64,000 nucleotides of DNA from Prosapia bicincta (GCA_036971475.1 JBAIZL010000006.1:65610398-65674397), one strand, 5' to 3'. Numbered from the stretch's first letter, positions 38,423 to 50,726 are shown. A program made the numbers and translations. Notes: generated by a model from the letters alone, not told the origin.

Positions 38423-38759
38423 CCTTATAACTGTTTATTTAAACCTACTTATATACCCCTTAATTCAAATAATAAACCCTTATTACTATCTAATTGAATT
38501 AATATATAAACCCAAAAAATAACCCTATTAAATATTTAATACCCTCTAACTATCAACCCTAATATTATTATTAGTTTAGTAATTAAAATATAAACCCTTT
38601 TTCTATACGTAACAAGAAAAGCTCTTACAGTATAATAATACGTTATCTAACCTTTAATTTGCCATTAGTTTGTCATAAAATGTTTTTGCAGAAAATTTTC
38701 CTTCAAGAAAGTTTGATAATTGAAAATTTCAAATAACAATGTTTTCAGAATGACTAGTA
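38423..38759. other. AT-rich DNA with scattered AAACCCT-like words
   Basis: 38,430-38,600 has many TAAACCC, AACCCTA and TACCCTC words at irregular spacing. There is no fixed period and no gene. Confidence 0.5.
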
Positions 38760-39040
38760 AGGGTGATGAGCTCGGTTTCGCAAATAAATAGTATAAGATT
38801 TATTGGAAGGTATTTGCATTTTATCTTGGCTGCGCACGCCAGCCTCGATAAAGTCCACGAGACTGAGAGTCCAGTTCATAACTTTGACATTATCTACCGT
38901 CACAACCTTGTTCTGCGTCGTAATACGCCGTGTCAGATTAAAAGTTCTAGGTTTGTTACAGGTTACGACAGACCTTGCTATGTTTCTATTTGTAAACTAC
39001 ACCAAGTCCAAATATAGATTATTAAACGTGAAGTCTTAAT
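38760..39040. other. GC-richer island, possible remnant of coding sequence
   Basis: Three frames are open across this stretch: two on the plus strand (38,763-39,017 and 38,803-39,039) and one on the minus strand. Their overlap is better explained by local GC content than by coding. No domain or consensus splice pair was found. It may be a decayed mobile element fragment. Confidence 0.3.
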
Positions 39041-40207
39041 ATTAACCACCATTAATCGATCTGTAATAAAATAAAGTTACGACAATTTTAATTCTACACT
39101 GTATTTTTGAATTAAAAAAACATAATTTGTTTCACTAGAATCAAGCTTTTGGAGAGTACTTGCTTTGGAGCACCTAAACAGAACAACTTAACTGGGATAA
39201 ATCTTCGTAATGACGTCACGTTAAAATCGCGCTTTATTAAATATATGTGTTGTAAATAATTATTTTAGCTTAACCTGTAATAACATATCATTTCATACAA
39301 CAGCTAACTTTATGTTATAGGTTGTAGAACAGCTGTTTTAACGCATAGAATATCCTGCTTTATCTACTACTGCCTACATTATTGATTTAAAATGCCATTA
39401 TTCAATACTCTTGTCAGTTAATAAATACAATAATTTATATTTTACTAGAACATACTGCAATCATATCAATTACGGTAGTGAATTGTATATTTTTGTTCTA
39501 ATTTTTTAAATGAAGGTATCAATCACCTCTGGCCTCTGTACACTTCTGACATTTTAAAGAAATTATTAATATTTATTTGTTAGATTAAAAAAATATTCGA
39601 TAAATTTCTCAACATTTCGGTTAGACCTTAGACTAGTATCTACAGTAACTAGATTTGATTAAAATCTTTCCTAGAATTGACCTCTGGCAATCCCGCTTGC
39701 TGTCAAATTTATCCTCTTTTATCTATTGTTTTTGTCCTCTTTTTTATTTTATTTTTTTTTGCTCGTCCCTATTTATCACATAACATATATTGTATATTAT
39801 TATTACAATCATTAAACTATTATTTATAAATCGATCAATGACTAAAAATAAACACTTTATTTTCTAAACTCAAATCGAAAAGTCCCTGTGTGCCTATAAA
39901 AAATAGAATATTCCTCTAAACTGTTATTCTGAACACTGATGATTGCATCAATCTCATAATATAAATAAAATGTTTGCTTTGAGCTTGTGTTTAATACTAA
40001 TGATGACATTGAATCATAAATTAAGCTTAAATATTGTTTGTGTTATAAATATCAGAAAGAGGGGATGCATTTTTGTAACATACCACATTTGTGAGGGTTA
40101 GTTAAAGTATACAGTGTAATGCGTAGAAGAATGTGATTGTTTATGTAATTATTTTGACAACTGAGTTTTCAACTACGGATTCTTTTAATATTTTTGTTTA
40201 TTATAAT

Positions 40208-40271
<64 letters not shown>

Positions 40272-40479
40272 AGAGTGTTTGCCAGAACTTGCAATGAAAT
40301 ATTAATTGTTTAAAACAAATCATTAAACAGTCTAGAATGAGTTACATATTTATTATAAATCTATAGGCTTGTGGGTTTCTACTTTTGACAGATACCGTTA
40401 GCTTCAAAACATAAAAGGTATTCAAAATTATAGACATTTTAAACAGGAAACTAGAAAAATAAGCTGACATACAGGTAGA
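39041..40479. other. AT-rich DNA with a (TA)n array
   Basis: (TA)n at about 40,210-40,267. Otherwise no frame, repeat partner or hairpin was found. Confidence 0.55.
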
Positions 40480-40980
40480 TTGATGAAGGGCAAACCCATA
40501 AGCGCTTAGTTACCAAAGTAGATTCTTTGTCGGCGAAAGCAGTGCTTTCCAATACAAGGCGCGTGCAAAGAGGGACAAATATAATCGATTACCGCGACAA
40601 AACAAATGCAAAACAGGCCAGGATTTGGTTAAATTAAGAAAAGAGAGATGATCGATAAGGAAGATAAGAGAAAAGAAACGATTGAAGGGAAGAGCAATCA
40701 GGGAGTCGAGGAAGATGGGCAGTTAAGCTTTGGTAGTCGAGGAGGATAGATCGGGGAACCGGAGAGGACAGGAGTCCGGGGAGCCAAAGAGTGATGCTGG
40801 GCACCAACAGAGAGTCAGGTTTTGGGAGTTACAAATCAAAGCTAGAGGGGTCCAACCCCGGGAACCGGTGAAAAAGGATAAAGGAGAACTCATTTGGACA
40901 CAAAGTAGACCACGACGCCAACTCAGGGTACTCTGAGGATCGCTCAAGGTACTAAATTCGAAAAAAGGCACTAGGTAATT
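40480..40980. other. GC- and CpG-richer island with overlapping open frames
   Basis: Composition shifts abruptly from the AT-rich surroundings, with many CpG and purine-rich words. Open stretches occur on plus (about 40,650-40,747 and 40,730-40,936) and minus (40,723-40,971). The plus-strand products are highly charged (Lys, Arg, Glu, Gln) and resemble no family I can name. It could be an exon, a retroelement gag fragment or a CpG island; I cannot decide. Confidence 0.3.
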
Positions 40981-41542
40981 AGTTAAAGGATTAAAAATTC
41001 AATTTTTATAAATTTAAATTAAAATCCAACAATTAAATTTAGACACAGGAGTAGACGCATAAATCGTATTACTGTATTGAATAACACATCAATCTCAAGC
41101 CCAGAGATAAAATACTTTTAACAGAGTCCAAATAGGAAAACTTTATATTTCAGACAAATTTAATATTTCTAAAGTTTTCTGACTATTTTACCAAAGGAAC
41201 TAACTAATCATTCATCATTTGTAATGATACCCAAGTGTGAATTAGTAGTTATTTTGTAGCATATTAAAGTGCAATTCAATAAGTAATTAGTTTTTGTATT
41301 GTTAAATTCAGAAAATCATTCATGTATTTCATTCCGTTCGAAATAAATATATCTATCGCCCAACAACAAATTATATGATATTATTGTTAATAAATTTATA
41401 TTATATTTTTTTATGATTCTATTTTGTAACATAACAGTGCAGTGTTGGGTTATAATTTATTCCAGTAAGTAAGCGAGCTGGTTGATTATTTAACGCCCAG
41501 AGTAGTAGTACTATGTTATAGATGTCACCCAACGCTAAGCTT

Positions 41543-41622
<80 letters not shown>

Positions 41623-42010
41623 ATATATTCATATGATTTGCGGATGAATTCTTTTCTTCATAATAGTTTTTTTATGCAGAAATAAAATTTCACTATATAA
41701 TTTTAAAAAAAAATACAACCTTTAAGAAATATTGTATGTTGGTATTATCTAGATCCTGAATCACCATTCAATAGCTAAAACAAGATTTGATAGGCCACGA
41801 TGTTTTTGTTTACCAAAATAATGATTTTCCCTCGTTATCTGGTTCTATAGTCAAGTTTTTAGTAGACGGATGTACAAAATTTATCAATGGTACTCTTTAG
41901 ACTGATAATGCTTTGAGCATTAATAAAAATGACGTCACCGGTACCATTGGAGATTGAAATAGTTTGCTTTGAACAACATCGTGTTCTAAAGTATTACTAG
42001 TAGTGTGGAC
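40981..42010. other. AT-rich DNA with a (TA)n array
   Basis: (TA)n at about 41,547-41,621. No gene found. The interval ends at the left border of the young duplication: 42,010 and 57,349 are the last differing bases. Confidence 0.55.
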
Positions 42011-42581
42011 CACGTAACCGTGCACTTGGCCTTGAGAGGTCACAGTAGGAGATACTGAGGGTAGACGGTTACTATAAATACTTTCCTATAAATACAATAA
42101 GGACTGTAAAAAACTGACTTGCATGAGACATTACATAAATTCGTTGATAAATTAGCTTCGGTGTGAATTAACAAAGAATCTGGGATTTTATGTAGATGTA
42201 TCGGATCAGAAGCTTTTGATGTATAGAGCATGCTGATTATGTAGCATATTTTAAGAAGTGATAGTACAGGAGAAATCTCGCAAGGCCAAAAGGACAGTTT
42301 CGTGGGCCCACCGTATATTATTATTAAATATGATAGAACTAACTAAATGTCGTCTTAGTGTGTGATTACGGATTTAAGGATATAGTAATGATTAGGCGAA
42401 GTCTAATGCAGTGGCAACAATGAATGCAAAGCATTTTATCTCGTCTGCCCCTCTAAAACATTTTTGCCTCATTTTTTTGCTGGTAAATTTTCACCAACCT
42501 TTAAATTGCCTTTGTATTTGTAAAATCGTTTTTCTAGATTTATATATGTAAAGGACACATTTACCTCATTTTGCTAGTACA

Positions 42582-42582
<1 letters not shown>

Positions 42583-42638
<56 letters not shown>
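42583..42638. repeat. (TA)n microsatellite
   Basis: The shorter allele. The second copy, at about 57,922-57,987, is ten bases longer. Confidence 0.95.
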
Positions 42639-42639
<1 letters not shown>

Positions 42640-43388
42640 CTTTCTATATTAGCCTATCACCAAATTAACTACCCTTACATTGTCACTATTGCCAATTTAC
42701 CTTCACTATCACCAAGTAATCTATATTAAAGTTCTAAAGCTTATTTAGTTATCTGGGGCCTAAATTAATTTTCATCGACCAAGTGTCATAAACCGCCAGA
42801 AACGTTTATGGCTTTTCCAATCTAGAGTCGATCTCCTATTTAAAACTGCTGCTTACTACTCATTAAAACTGCTGTATTACCTACTCATTCTGGGTCACCT
42901 ACAGCAAGATATATTTTGGCCGTAACCTTAACCTCTGGTTTTGATCTGACGTAGAACTTTCTTTCTGTAGAGTGGTTATTATTGCTAAGAAAATTCCCAG
43001 CTTACGACTAGAGAACAACAGTAATAGTTCGTTCAAAAACTAAACGTTCTTTATGAGCAATCCCCATCTAACAGCATTTAAGTTGTGTCTTAGTTGTTAT
43101 TTATTTATCTTGGTTTTTTTGTCTGTAATGGGAATTTGTAACGGTGAAAGGTTTCTCAAGGCTTCAGAAATTACATAGTGAGACCAAATGTGCTGCAATG
43201 AAGTTTAACTTTAAATCAGTAATTAAATTTTCATAATTTGGAAAGGGATTTTCTTCTGTGAGCCGACTCTAATAACATTTCCCAATCAGCTTGTTGGTGT
43301 TGACAGTTTATTATTTTTAAAACCTTATACAAATAAATGTATTTAACTTTAACCTAATCATGTAATGACAAATTTTCTGTTTCTTTAG

Positions 43389-43454
43389 GCAAACACCAGA
43401 CTTTTTTGTCGATCCATCACGTTATGTTGCAGATCTTCCTTTATATTGGGTTAC
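43389..43454 (+). CDS. Candidate internal exon, 66 nt, unknown gene
   Basis: A pyrimidine-rich tract ending in TTTCTTTAG (to 43,388) is followed by 66 bases and a perfect GTAAGT donor (43,455-43,460). One frame is open right through and gives about 22 residues, beginning QTPDFFVDPSRY and ending PLYWVT across the donor. The length is a multiple of three, with one base before and two after the whole codons. I do not recognise the protein and no neighbouring exon is established. The exon is unchanged in the second copy (58,738-58,803). Chance splice-like pairs do occur in DNA of this length. Confidence 0.35.
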
Positions 43455-45542
43455 GTAAGTACGAGATTTATATTCTTTTAAAAAGTTTTCAATTTAGAAT
43501 CATAACTTAACTTTTGGGGAAGAATTCAGCATATCAGCTTTACACAAATTTTAATATATTCAGTACAAAGAGGTGTACTATTAAGTGTTTTATACGTTCT
43601 AACTGTGGTAGGATCCACGACCACGATCCTAAGTTTAGGTAATGTCTACCGAGTGTAATTTTACCTTTGGGGGTGTAACGGGGGCCGAAAGAATAAAAGT
43701 AGTGCCTTCACTTGCTACGCAGTATTAAAATTTCCGTTATTGTATGACAATCATTACTAACGCGTGACTATAAAATTTGTGGAATATTTCTGTTTAGGTA
43801 TTTGCCATTATCAATTAGTTAGCATTAGTGTAGTAACGAGTCAACCACTGGCTGACTGATGACGTCATAAATTTCTTTCGTCCTAATTGCACATACATTT
43901 CGGCGGACAAATTTACCATAAATACGAATTCGGTGTTTCCTTAGAGAAATTGTCTTAATTTCTGGAAATTACTTTCTCTCTCTTAGTTTAATTATTTAAA
44001 ATCAAGTGAAATCCATCCATTTTTATTGTATTCTTAGTTCAAAAATACGTAAAAGCTATTTATAATGTTTCATGAAGGTTTTTTGAATCAACAATGCAAT
44101 GTTTGTTCGTTAAAAACCGTTATAAAAATTAAATTACCCGGATGATAATTATTTTCAGAATCAAAATTTTATTTGCAGATTCAGAAGCTAGTTTTTGCTC
44201 ATAAATAGAAAATAAACAGTTTTCGCTAGTGAAAGATATTTTTAAAAAGTTTATAACCACTGTGGGTCTTTTCCCGTTTTTATAACTAAAAGTTTATCTT
44301 CATTTTTAAGGAACTATTATTTCAGCTTATTAATCGAAGTATAACCATAGTTCATTATTTCAATGTGTGTTGTGTAGTGTAATAGAACCTGGTCCATTCA
44401 TGTCGAACATGAAGCTAGACAAAGTTCTATATTTCGTTGGATTGCTGTTTTCTAGGTTTTATAAATGCTGTCTACGATATTATAAAACCATAGGTATAGG
44501 ATTACATCTATTTTCAGAATTCTGTGTTCGAATTATAAGGGAGTAGGTGGAATGTATCACAATGTTCAGGAAAAAACTAAAATACTAGATTCGTTATTAA
44601 ATCCAGTATACAAATCCAGAACTAAAATGTTTCAAATATTTTACATGAACGTTTTCATGGTGGAATTTTTATTTAGAAACGAATGTTTTATCTAAGCTCA
44701 ATGTAAAACCCAGAGGGTGCACTATAGCCGTGTTAAAAAAAAAAAACATATTTACAAGGACCCCTCATCGCTCACTATATTGACAAGTACCTCTTGAATT
44801 CATAAACTTAAATCTTAGATTACCCGCGAAATGAGTTATAATTAGTCATTAGTACATAATTTATGGTTTCCCTGCCCACTTACTTTAAGGTGGAAACTGT
44901 TCTTACATATGAAAATTATATTTGATGCTACCACAAAGTTATTACTGGTACATTCAGGAAGTGTATTATTTTTATTTTTCTACTTAAGATACAAATAGTA
45001 AGACTATCAACATGTTAAAATTTTTAGGTTCATGCGATATTCATTAAACATTTTTATATTAATATTTGATTTGGAACAAGGGGTTAATGAAGGAAAAACC
45101 AGTATCACAAGTCTGTTTAATTTGGGACTAACAGAGAAAAACTAGTGAATAAAATTAAAATAGGATATTTTTAATATTATTAGTTCAAAATTACTATACA
45201 ATTACAACAACTCACAACTTAACAAAGTAAAATCAGTGATATGAGTTGAATCTGTCCTTTGAGTTCATGATTTCAGAAATGTTAGGTTCCATACTTTTTC
45301 TCCTAAATTACACTGCATATCAAACCGATGCCTTTATTTATTTTAAATGAGGCATATAGTTGATACGGCCTGTTCACATCGGTATATAGTTGGAAAAGGT
45401 ACACTTACCTTCAATGCCTTATCGATGAGTACTATGTAGTATTTAGGTAGTGTCAACCAAAGTTCTACGGTGTACCAGTTTTAGCTGTGCTACTGCTGGT
45501 TAGACGTACAAGTTGATATTGTTCATCTTCTGAAAGACTCTG

Positions 45543-45566
45543 AATCTTTCCTATCTCAGGTAAGCA
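45543..45566 (+). promoter_or_regulatory. Candidate recursive splice site (zero-length exon)
   Basis: A pyrimidine-rich acceptor, TCTTTCCTATCTCAG, ends at 45,559 and is followed at once by the donor GTAAGC. Joined acceptor/donor sites of this form split long insect introns into steps. It lies on the same strand as the candidate exon 2.1 kb upstream. Unchanged in the second copy at 60,892-60,915. Sequence evidence only. Confidence 0.3.
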
Positions 45567-45739
45567 AAACGGATTTCTAATCAAATTCTCAATAAAATCT
45601 GGCTGAGGTAAGTATTCCCTGAAAGTGACTGCTAAACTTTGAAGGTGCTAAATTAGGCTTTCCTTTATCTGGTTTGTTACGTTTTTCGTTACCAGTGATG
45701 AAATGATATTACTGTGTAACAAGGATCCATGGATACAGT

Positions 45740-46665
45740 AAAGTGTTTACAGATGAAATTCACAAAAAGATGAAACATAAGACAATAAGAAATCAGAGAA
45801 GCAAGTTAATAAGAGATTTAAAGGGGGAAATGGGTAAAAATAACACACCATCCAACACTGTCTAATAAAATTAGACAATCTCTAGGAAAAATTAGTAATT
45901 TTAACGTTACAATTGTCACTGCAAATAACCTATAGAAATTGTTAGGGAACCATAAAGACGCCATACCTAATCTGAAGAAAAGTCAGGAATCTACTGCCTG
46001 AAGTGTAGCAAGTGTCCTCTGAAATATATAGGTCAAACAAAAAGAAATAATAAAATTAGAGAACATTTTTTACACGTTAAACAGACCAGAAAAATCTGCT
46101 ATAACGAAACATTATTTAGAAAAATACCACGAATTTAAAGTAGAAGATGTAACCCTGTTAAAAAACGTTGTTAAGTGTAGTGGATTTGATGAATGGGAAA
46201 CTTTGTATATTAATAGGAATAAAAATAATATTTTAAGTAATGAGTCAGGCGCTATTCAAAATTCTATATTATTGTAATTAGCATGACACAAAAAAATTTG
46301 GTTGTTACTTTTTTTGCTAAAATCTTGAAATAATAATAAACTGTATTATTAATTATATTTTTTGTTTATATGTAATTATGTTGTATGGTTAAACATTTTA
46401 TTGTAATTATTGAGTTAGGTACAAAATTTCTATTTGATGTATCATGTTTAAATTAGTGGCAACGCCTACTGTATGAATATGGAAATGTAACCTTACTTTC
46501 ACCCTAGTAGTAAGTTTCTACTGTAACACTCACTGATGATGATGGCTTTGTCATTGAAACGCTTATGAAAAACAAAATGATTAATTTGTGAGTTTTGTGT
46601 ATGTTTTTATTTATTTTCAACATAACCTCACAAGCTAAGCTCAAAGAATATTTGTATATTGTTAC
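45740..46665 (+). mobile_element. Penelope-like retroelement relic, 3' part
   Basis: Contains the end of a Penelope-like frame with its GIY-YIG nuclease, then about 400 bases of AT-rich 3' sequence with a hammerhead-like CTGATGA...GAAAC string (46,533-46,560). The reverse transcriptase part is absent, so the insertion is 5'-truncated. Its exact ends are uncertain: the left border is placed where a possible linker frame begins, and the right border is only approximate. Also present in the second copy (about 61,089-62,014). Confidence 0.7.
45875..46277 (+). pseudogene. Penelope-like GIY-YIG endonuclease domain, frameshifted
   Basis: In Penelope-like elements this C-terminal domain nicks the target DNA. 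In one frame SGIYCLKCSKC begins at 45,983, with GIY at 45,986-45,994, followed by KYIGQTKRN with YIG at 46,025-46,033. A shift of one base between about 46,050 and 46,092 moves to the next frame, which runs from SAITKHYLEKYH to the closing NESGAIQNSILL and a stop at 46,275-46,277. Upstream, a TANNL...LLGNHKDAIP stretch (from about 45,920) in another frame, with a TAG inside it, is the usual linker before GIY. Two frameshifts and a stop make it inactive. Confidence 0.8.
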
Positions 46666-46995
46666 GTTTTGTTCAGAAGACTCCAAAAACTCTTTCAAAG
46701 TGGGGAAGATTGTAAGAAAGCTTTTTATCGACCCCATCTATCAACCCTTGTAGCGCACAACCGACATTTTCCAACCAGGGCACTAACTTCGTCTCCAACT
46801 TCGAGCATATCTATATTCTTACCTTTTAAGCCCAGATTCAAAACATTCAAATGTCCAAACACCAGTCAAGTAACCAGTTAACCGAAGCCAAGAAACGTCT
46901 TTAAGAAAATCTGCGTACTCTGTATCAAGAAGGAAGATTCTGACCTCAACCTTAAACTCAAAAAACCTCTTCAATACACTTTCGTATGAATAGGA
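46666..46995 (+). other. GC-richer segment with a short broken open frame
   Basis: A plus-strand frame is open from about 46,669 to a TAA at 46,879-46,881. It then continues in the same frame to a stop near 46,987, including a CVLCIKKED stretch. No start codon of the usual kind or known domain is seen. It may be further retroelement sequence or a decayed gene fragment. The opposite strand also has a frame (46,504-46,737) that is probably spurious. Confidence 0.3.
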
Positions 46996-47209
46996 AGCTG
47001 CTCACTGTCCATCTCTTTGGACAAACCCAGACTACGAAGTACTTAATAATTTAAACTATTATATTGAGAGTTTTCTGCAACATTTCAGGTGATATATTGG
47101 CTACTACAGCCTTTCGATGAATGCAGAGATCAGATAGAACCATAACGAGTCTTCGTTATGATTAAAACACAAGTATTTTTAGATTATTTATTATCTATTA
47201 CCAAATTTC

Positions 47210-47714
47210 TATTTTAACCTAATTTTAAAAAAAAACATAATTTTGACGTAATTAATGAAAAACAAAATTAATATCTCTAGTTGATCCATAAAAGAAATAG
47301 GCTATTTAATAACAAATGCAATCATCATTTAAATAATTTAAAGAAATAACCATTTTCAGTAAAATTAAATTAACATTGGTAATTAATTTAACATTTTCAA
47401 TTAGATCGTCCGTAACACGAAGATGAAACTAAGTTCGGCGGCGCGCAGTTGCAACAAATGTCGCCGGAAATATTTCCCTCGCAGCAATTACTCAGATGAG
47501 GTTATGCTGGCTTTGAAGTTGTGCGGAATTTATTGAGCAAAGCAATTTAACTTTTAAATTAAGGGAGAAAAGGTTAAACGCTGGAAAAAATGCTTTAATG
47601 CATGAGAGAACCTTTGAGGAGTGTTTGACCTTGACTGGTTCGCTTTCTGTTTGATTTTAATTGGAAACACTTCCTTTAATGTATTTTCAATAAACTCATA
47701 GATTACGAGTGGGG
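47210..47714 (+). repeat. Long inverted repeat, left arm
   Basis: Matches 53,268-53,815 in reverse orientation. The core 47,400-47,695 is about 95% identical by eye; the outer part, 47,210-47,400, is much weaker. The core includes an unusually GC-rich patch, GTTCGGCGGCGCGCAGTTGC (47,433-47,452), and a 37-codon frame starting at 47,422 that is open in both arms. Most differences between the arms change amino acids, so coding is doubtful. Confidence 0.85.
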
Positions 47715-48189
47715 CAGATTTGTAGTTGATATACTTCTAAGAATAATTTCCATTTTAAATATTAAATACATTTTGTAAAATGACAAAAGGTCAGTTTTTT
47801 CAAATGAATTTGATATTATACTTCGTTTTGCATAGAGATAATGTGTCTTAAAACGTACAAATAAACATAATCGACTTAATCATAAATATAATAAACTTAC
47901 AATGTAAGATGAAACTAATAAGACAGAATACATATTAAACATAAAACTATTGAATACACTGATAAAACAAGAATTAATCAAAAAGAAGTACAAAAGAAAG
48001 TTATCACAGCTAAACTTTTATTTTAATTTCTACTATCATATCATGACCATTAGAGGGTAATATTACAATAAAAAACAATCTAACCTCCCTCTTACAAAAA
48101 TTATACAAAAAATAATGACTGTAATTTTATTGTAATAGTCTACATAAATATTATTTTTATTGTAACAGGGGGTATAGATTTTTTCCAAT

Positions 48190-48260
48190 TGTTACAGGAC
48201 TTCTGCTGATGATGCCTTGATTTCCGAAATGTAAATAAGGATTATGTAAATAAATAAAAA
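48190..48260 (+). other. Hammerhead-like CTGATGA...GAAA string
   Basis: CTGATGA at 48,206-48,212 and GAAAT at 48,226-48,230, separated by 13 bases, in the context TTCTGCTGATGATGCC. It resembles terminal sequence of Penelope-like elements, but no coding part lies nearby. Repeated in the second copy at about 63,539-63,609. Confidence 0.35.
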
Positions 48261-48651
48261 ATTATTTGTAGTTACAAGTTTTTATCTACTTAAGTCAAAC
48301 TTAGGACTTTCGATTCAAATCAATATAATCTACCACCAAGACTGCTGGGCAGCCCCTCATATTACCAAACACCAGATTTCATCGTACTTGGAAGTCAATC
48401 GTTCCACGCCTTCCAATTGTCAGTCATGTTGTAAAGGTTAAGAGAGTTGAATGCATAATGGAATAGGGTTTTATTTCTTAACATGCACTTAACTTGAGTG
48501 AGCGACATAAAAGAGATGTAAACGAATTTGTATAGGCTACTCCACTGCGTAGCCTATTTTTTTAAGAATAGTTTTACACTGCCAGAACCTTTTACTGTAT
48601 TTTTTTAGAGTTTATCCTTATTCAGTATTTGAAATAGTGTTTAATTCACAA

Positions 48652-50617
48652 TATTTCATGTTATTTATGAATTGCGAAAGTATTACTATATGTAATCTGA
48701 TATAATACAAAAATTAAATTACAATCCATTTATGACCGGCTATTAAGCACTTATTTTATAATGTCGATATCGATGTTACGGTACTCTGTAAGCCGATGCA
48801 CAAAATGCATCCCCATTAATTTCGTAGAACGAGTCTGCTTGCTAGATTCGTATATAATGTCCACTTGCTTTTCCCGATGTTCCTAATGGACAACGTAAAT
48901 CCTTTCCTTAGTAGGTTTATATTTTTTTCTATTTTGGGTAATAGTTTCATACTCATTATTGGCTTTTGTTTACGCGTGGTTAAAATCGAAAAACCTACTA
49001 AAGCAATGAAGGATGCCAGTTAATATGTAGCAATAACTAGCTTCAACCACCTGCGTTTTTAAAGTAGGAAAACGTATGTTTCAGTATGCATCGCTAAGGT
49101 AAATCACATTACGGTGAAGGACGTAGCTTCAATTTTATGTAACCATGCCGACAAGGAAGACTCAGTGGCACATAAGCGTGTTTGAAGAGGAGAATATATG
49201 CGGATTCCCTAGTAGAAGGAGTGAAGGCGAATCAAGATTTGTATAATCAGCAATGTGTAGCAATGTGTATCCACATTTTCACTCTAGCCCTTCTCATCTT
49301 GATAATAGCGACATAATATTGTACTTGCTTGCCCCAATTATATTTGGTTTTCCTTTAGGTCGTGTTAGGAAGAGTATCCCCATCATCCCCAAGAGAGAGC
49401 AATCGTCCTACATCATCTGTACACAATCTCAATTAGTATAATATATTAAGGCAATCCAAATAATGCCTTTGAGAATAAAAAATAAGATATTAGATATCTG
49501 AAATATTTATAAGGCTTTAACTTCAAATAAATGTTGGTTCTAAATATTAAAATATCTTGATTGGGAATTCTCCCGTCCTGCCGCAGATTTACCTCGGAAT
49601 TTATAATAATGTTGAGTTACAATGAAAAAGGTATTTTGACAGGCAAAGTCATAGAGACGCAAAAGATTATCTCAACTGTCGCTCCATTTTTGGACAATCT
49701 CCATGTGAACTAGTATTCGTCATGTTTACAGTGCATATTTGTTCATTTGTAAATAAATAGACAGCCAGGGTATAAGATATTTTACATTAATTTTCTTAGT
49801 AGTTTGTTAAATTGTATATTATAGTCTTGTTTTGTGTTTTACTGAACAATATTAACATTTTGTTACCTAACATTAAAATATCATAGTATATTCTGGGGTT
49901 GTTTTAAAACAAATGTATTCTGTTTTTTAAACAAAAATTGGTGACAGTTAGGGAAGAACTGTTTGTATTTTTAGAATGTTTGCTTTATTTGAATGTAATT
50001 ATTTTAAATACGTTTTTTTGTGAAGTGCAATAACGTACCTCGTATTACAGTTGAAACGTTGAAAGCAATATCGTAAAAATGTTCAAGGTTTTTCATTAAT
50101 TAACGTCCTTGAAAAACATCCAATTTGACGAGATAGAACTTCTGGAAGAAAATACCACATAAAACGTGTTTCCAATTTTCTTTTCTGCTTTGCAAGCCTT
50201 GTTACCGTTAATTAATTAAAGGGTAAATCTAGGAAAGAACAAACATCCCTTTCCCTTGACAGTAATGGAACGCAACCCTAGCCTCCCCTCTGTCCTTCAA
50301 TCAGTTGTTATTTACCCTCTCACAAGGTTTAGCCTAGATTGTTTTCGCCGAACATAAAATTTCAGATGAGAATTTTTTTAATTAAATTTATTTACGTCGT
50401 GAGTATTTGATTGATATTTAAGAGGTAAATTCAGTGCTCTTATTACCCGTGTACAGTTCTAATAGACAAGCCTTCATCATCACCGAGTGATTCGCTTTCC
50501 TTCATTTCTTAAAAAAACCATTCTAAACAAGAGGAAGCTTGTTGTCAAAGTTGCAAATCATAAAAACTGGTTTGAATTTGAAAAAAACATCCACCAACAT
50601 CCCAATAGAATACTCAC

Positions 50618-50619
<2 letters not shown>
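48652..50619. other. AT-rich DNA without recognised genes
   Basis: 49,120-49,440 is slightly GC-richer and holds a 62-codon plus frame (49,253-49,441) without known relatives. No repeat partner is seen inside the window; under a tandem model the same sequence should follow base 64,000. Confidence 0.5.
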
Positions 50620-50660
<41 letters not shown>

Positions 50661-50688
50661 ATCTATCTATCTCTCTCATGCACACACT

Positions 50689-50726
<38 letters not shown>

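Larger units (their letters stand above)
42011..48651 (+). repeat. Young large duplication, first copy
   Basis: Identical to 57,350-64,000 except for about five substitutions that I found (42,163, 42,485, 43,732, 47,671, 48,143) and a TA array ten bases shorter. The offset is 15,339 before the array and 15,349 after it. The match continues to the last base of the window, so its right end is unknown. Unless described separately below, the block is AT-rich non-coding DNA. The minus-strand frame at 42,040-42,231 has no known relative. Confidence 0.97.

Noticed and set aside
38430..38600. AAACCCT-like words as interstitial telomere repeats
   Set aside because: No fixed period, and the unit does not match the insect telomere sequence.
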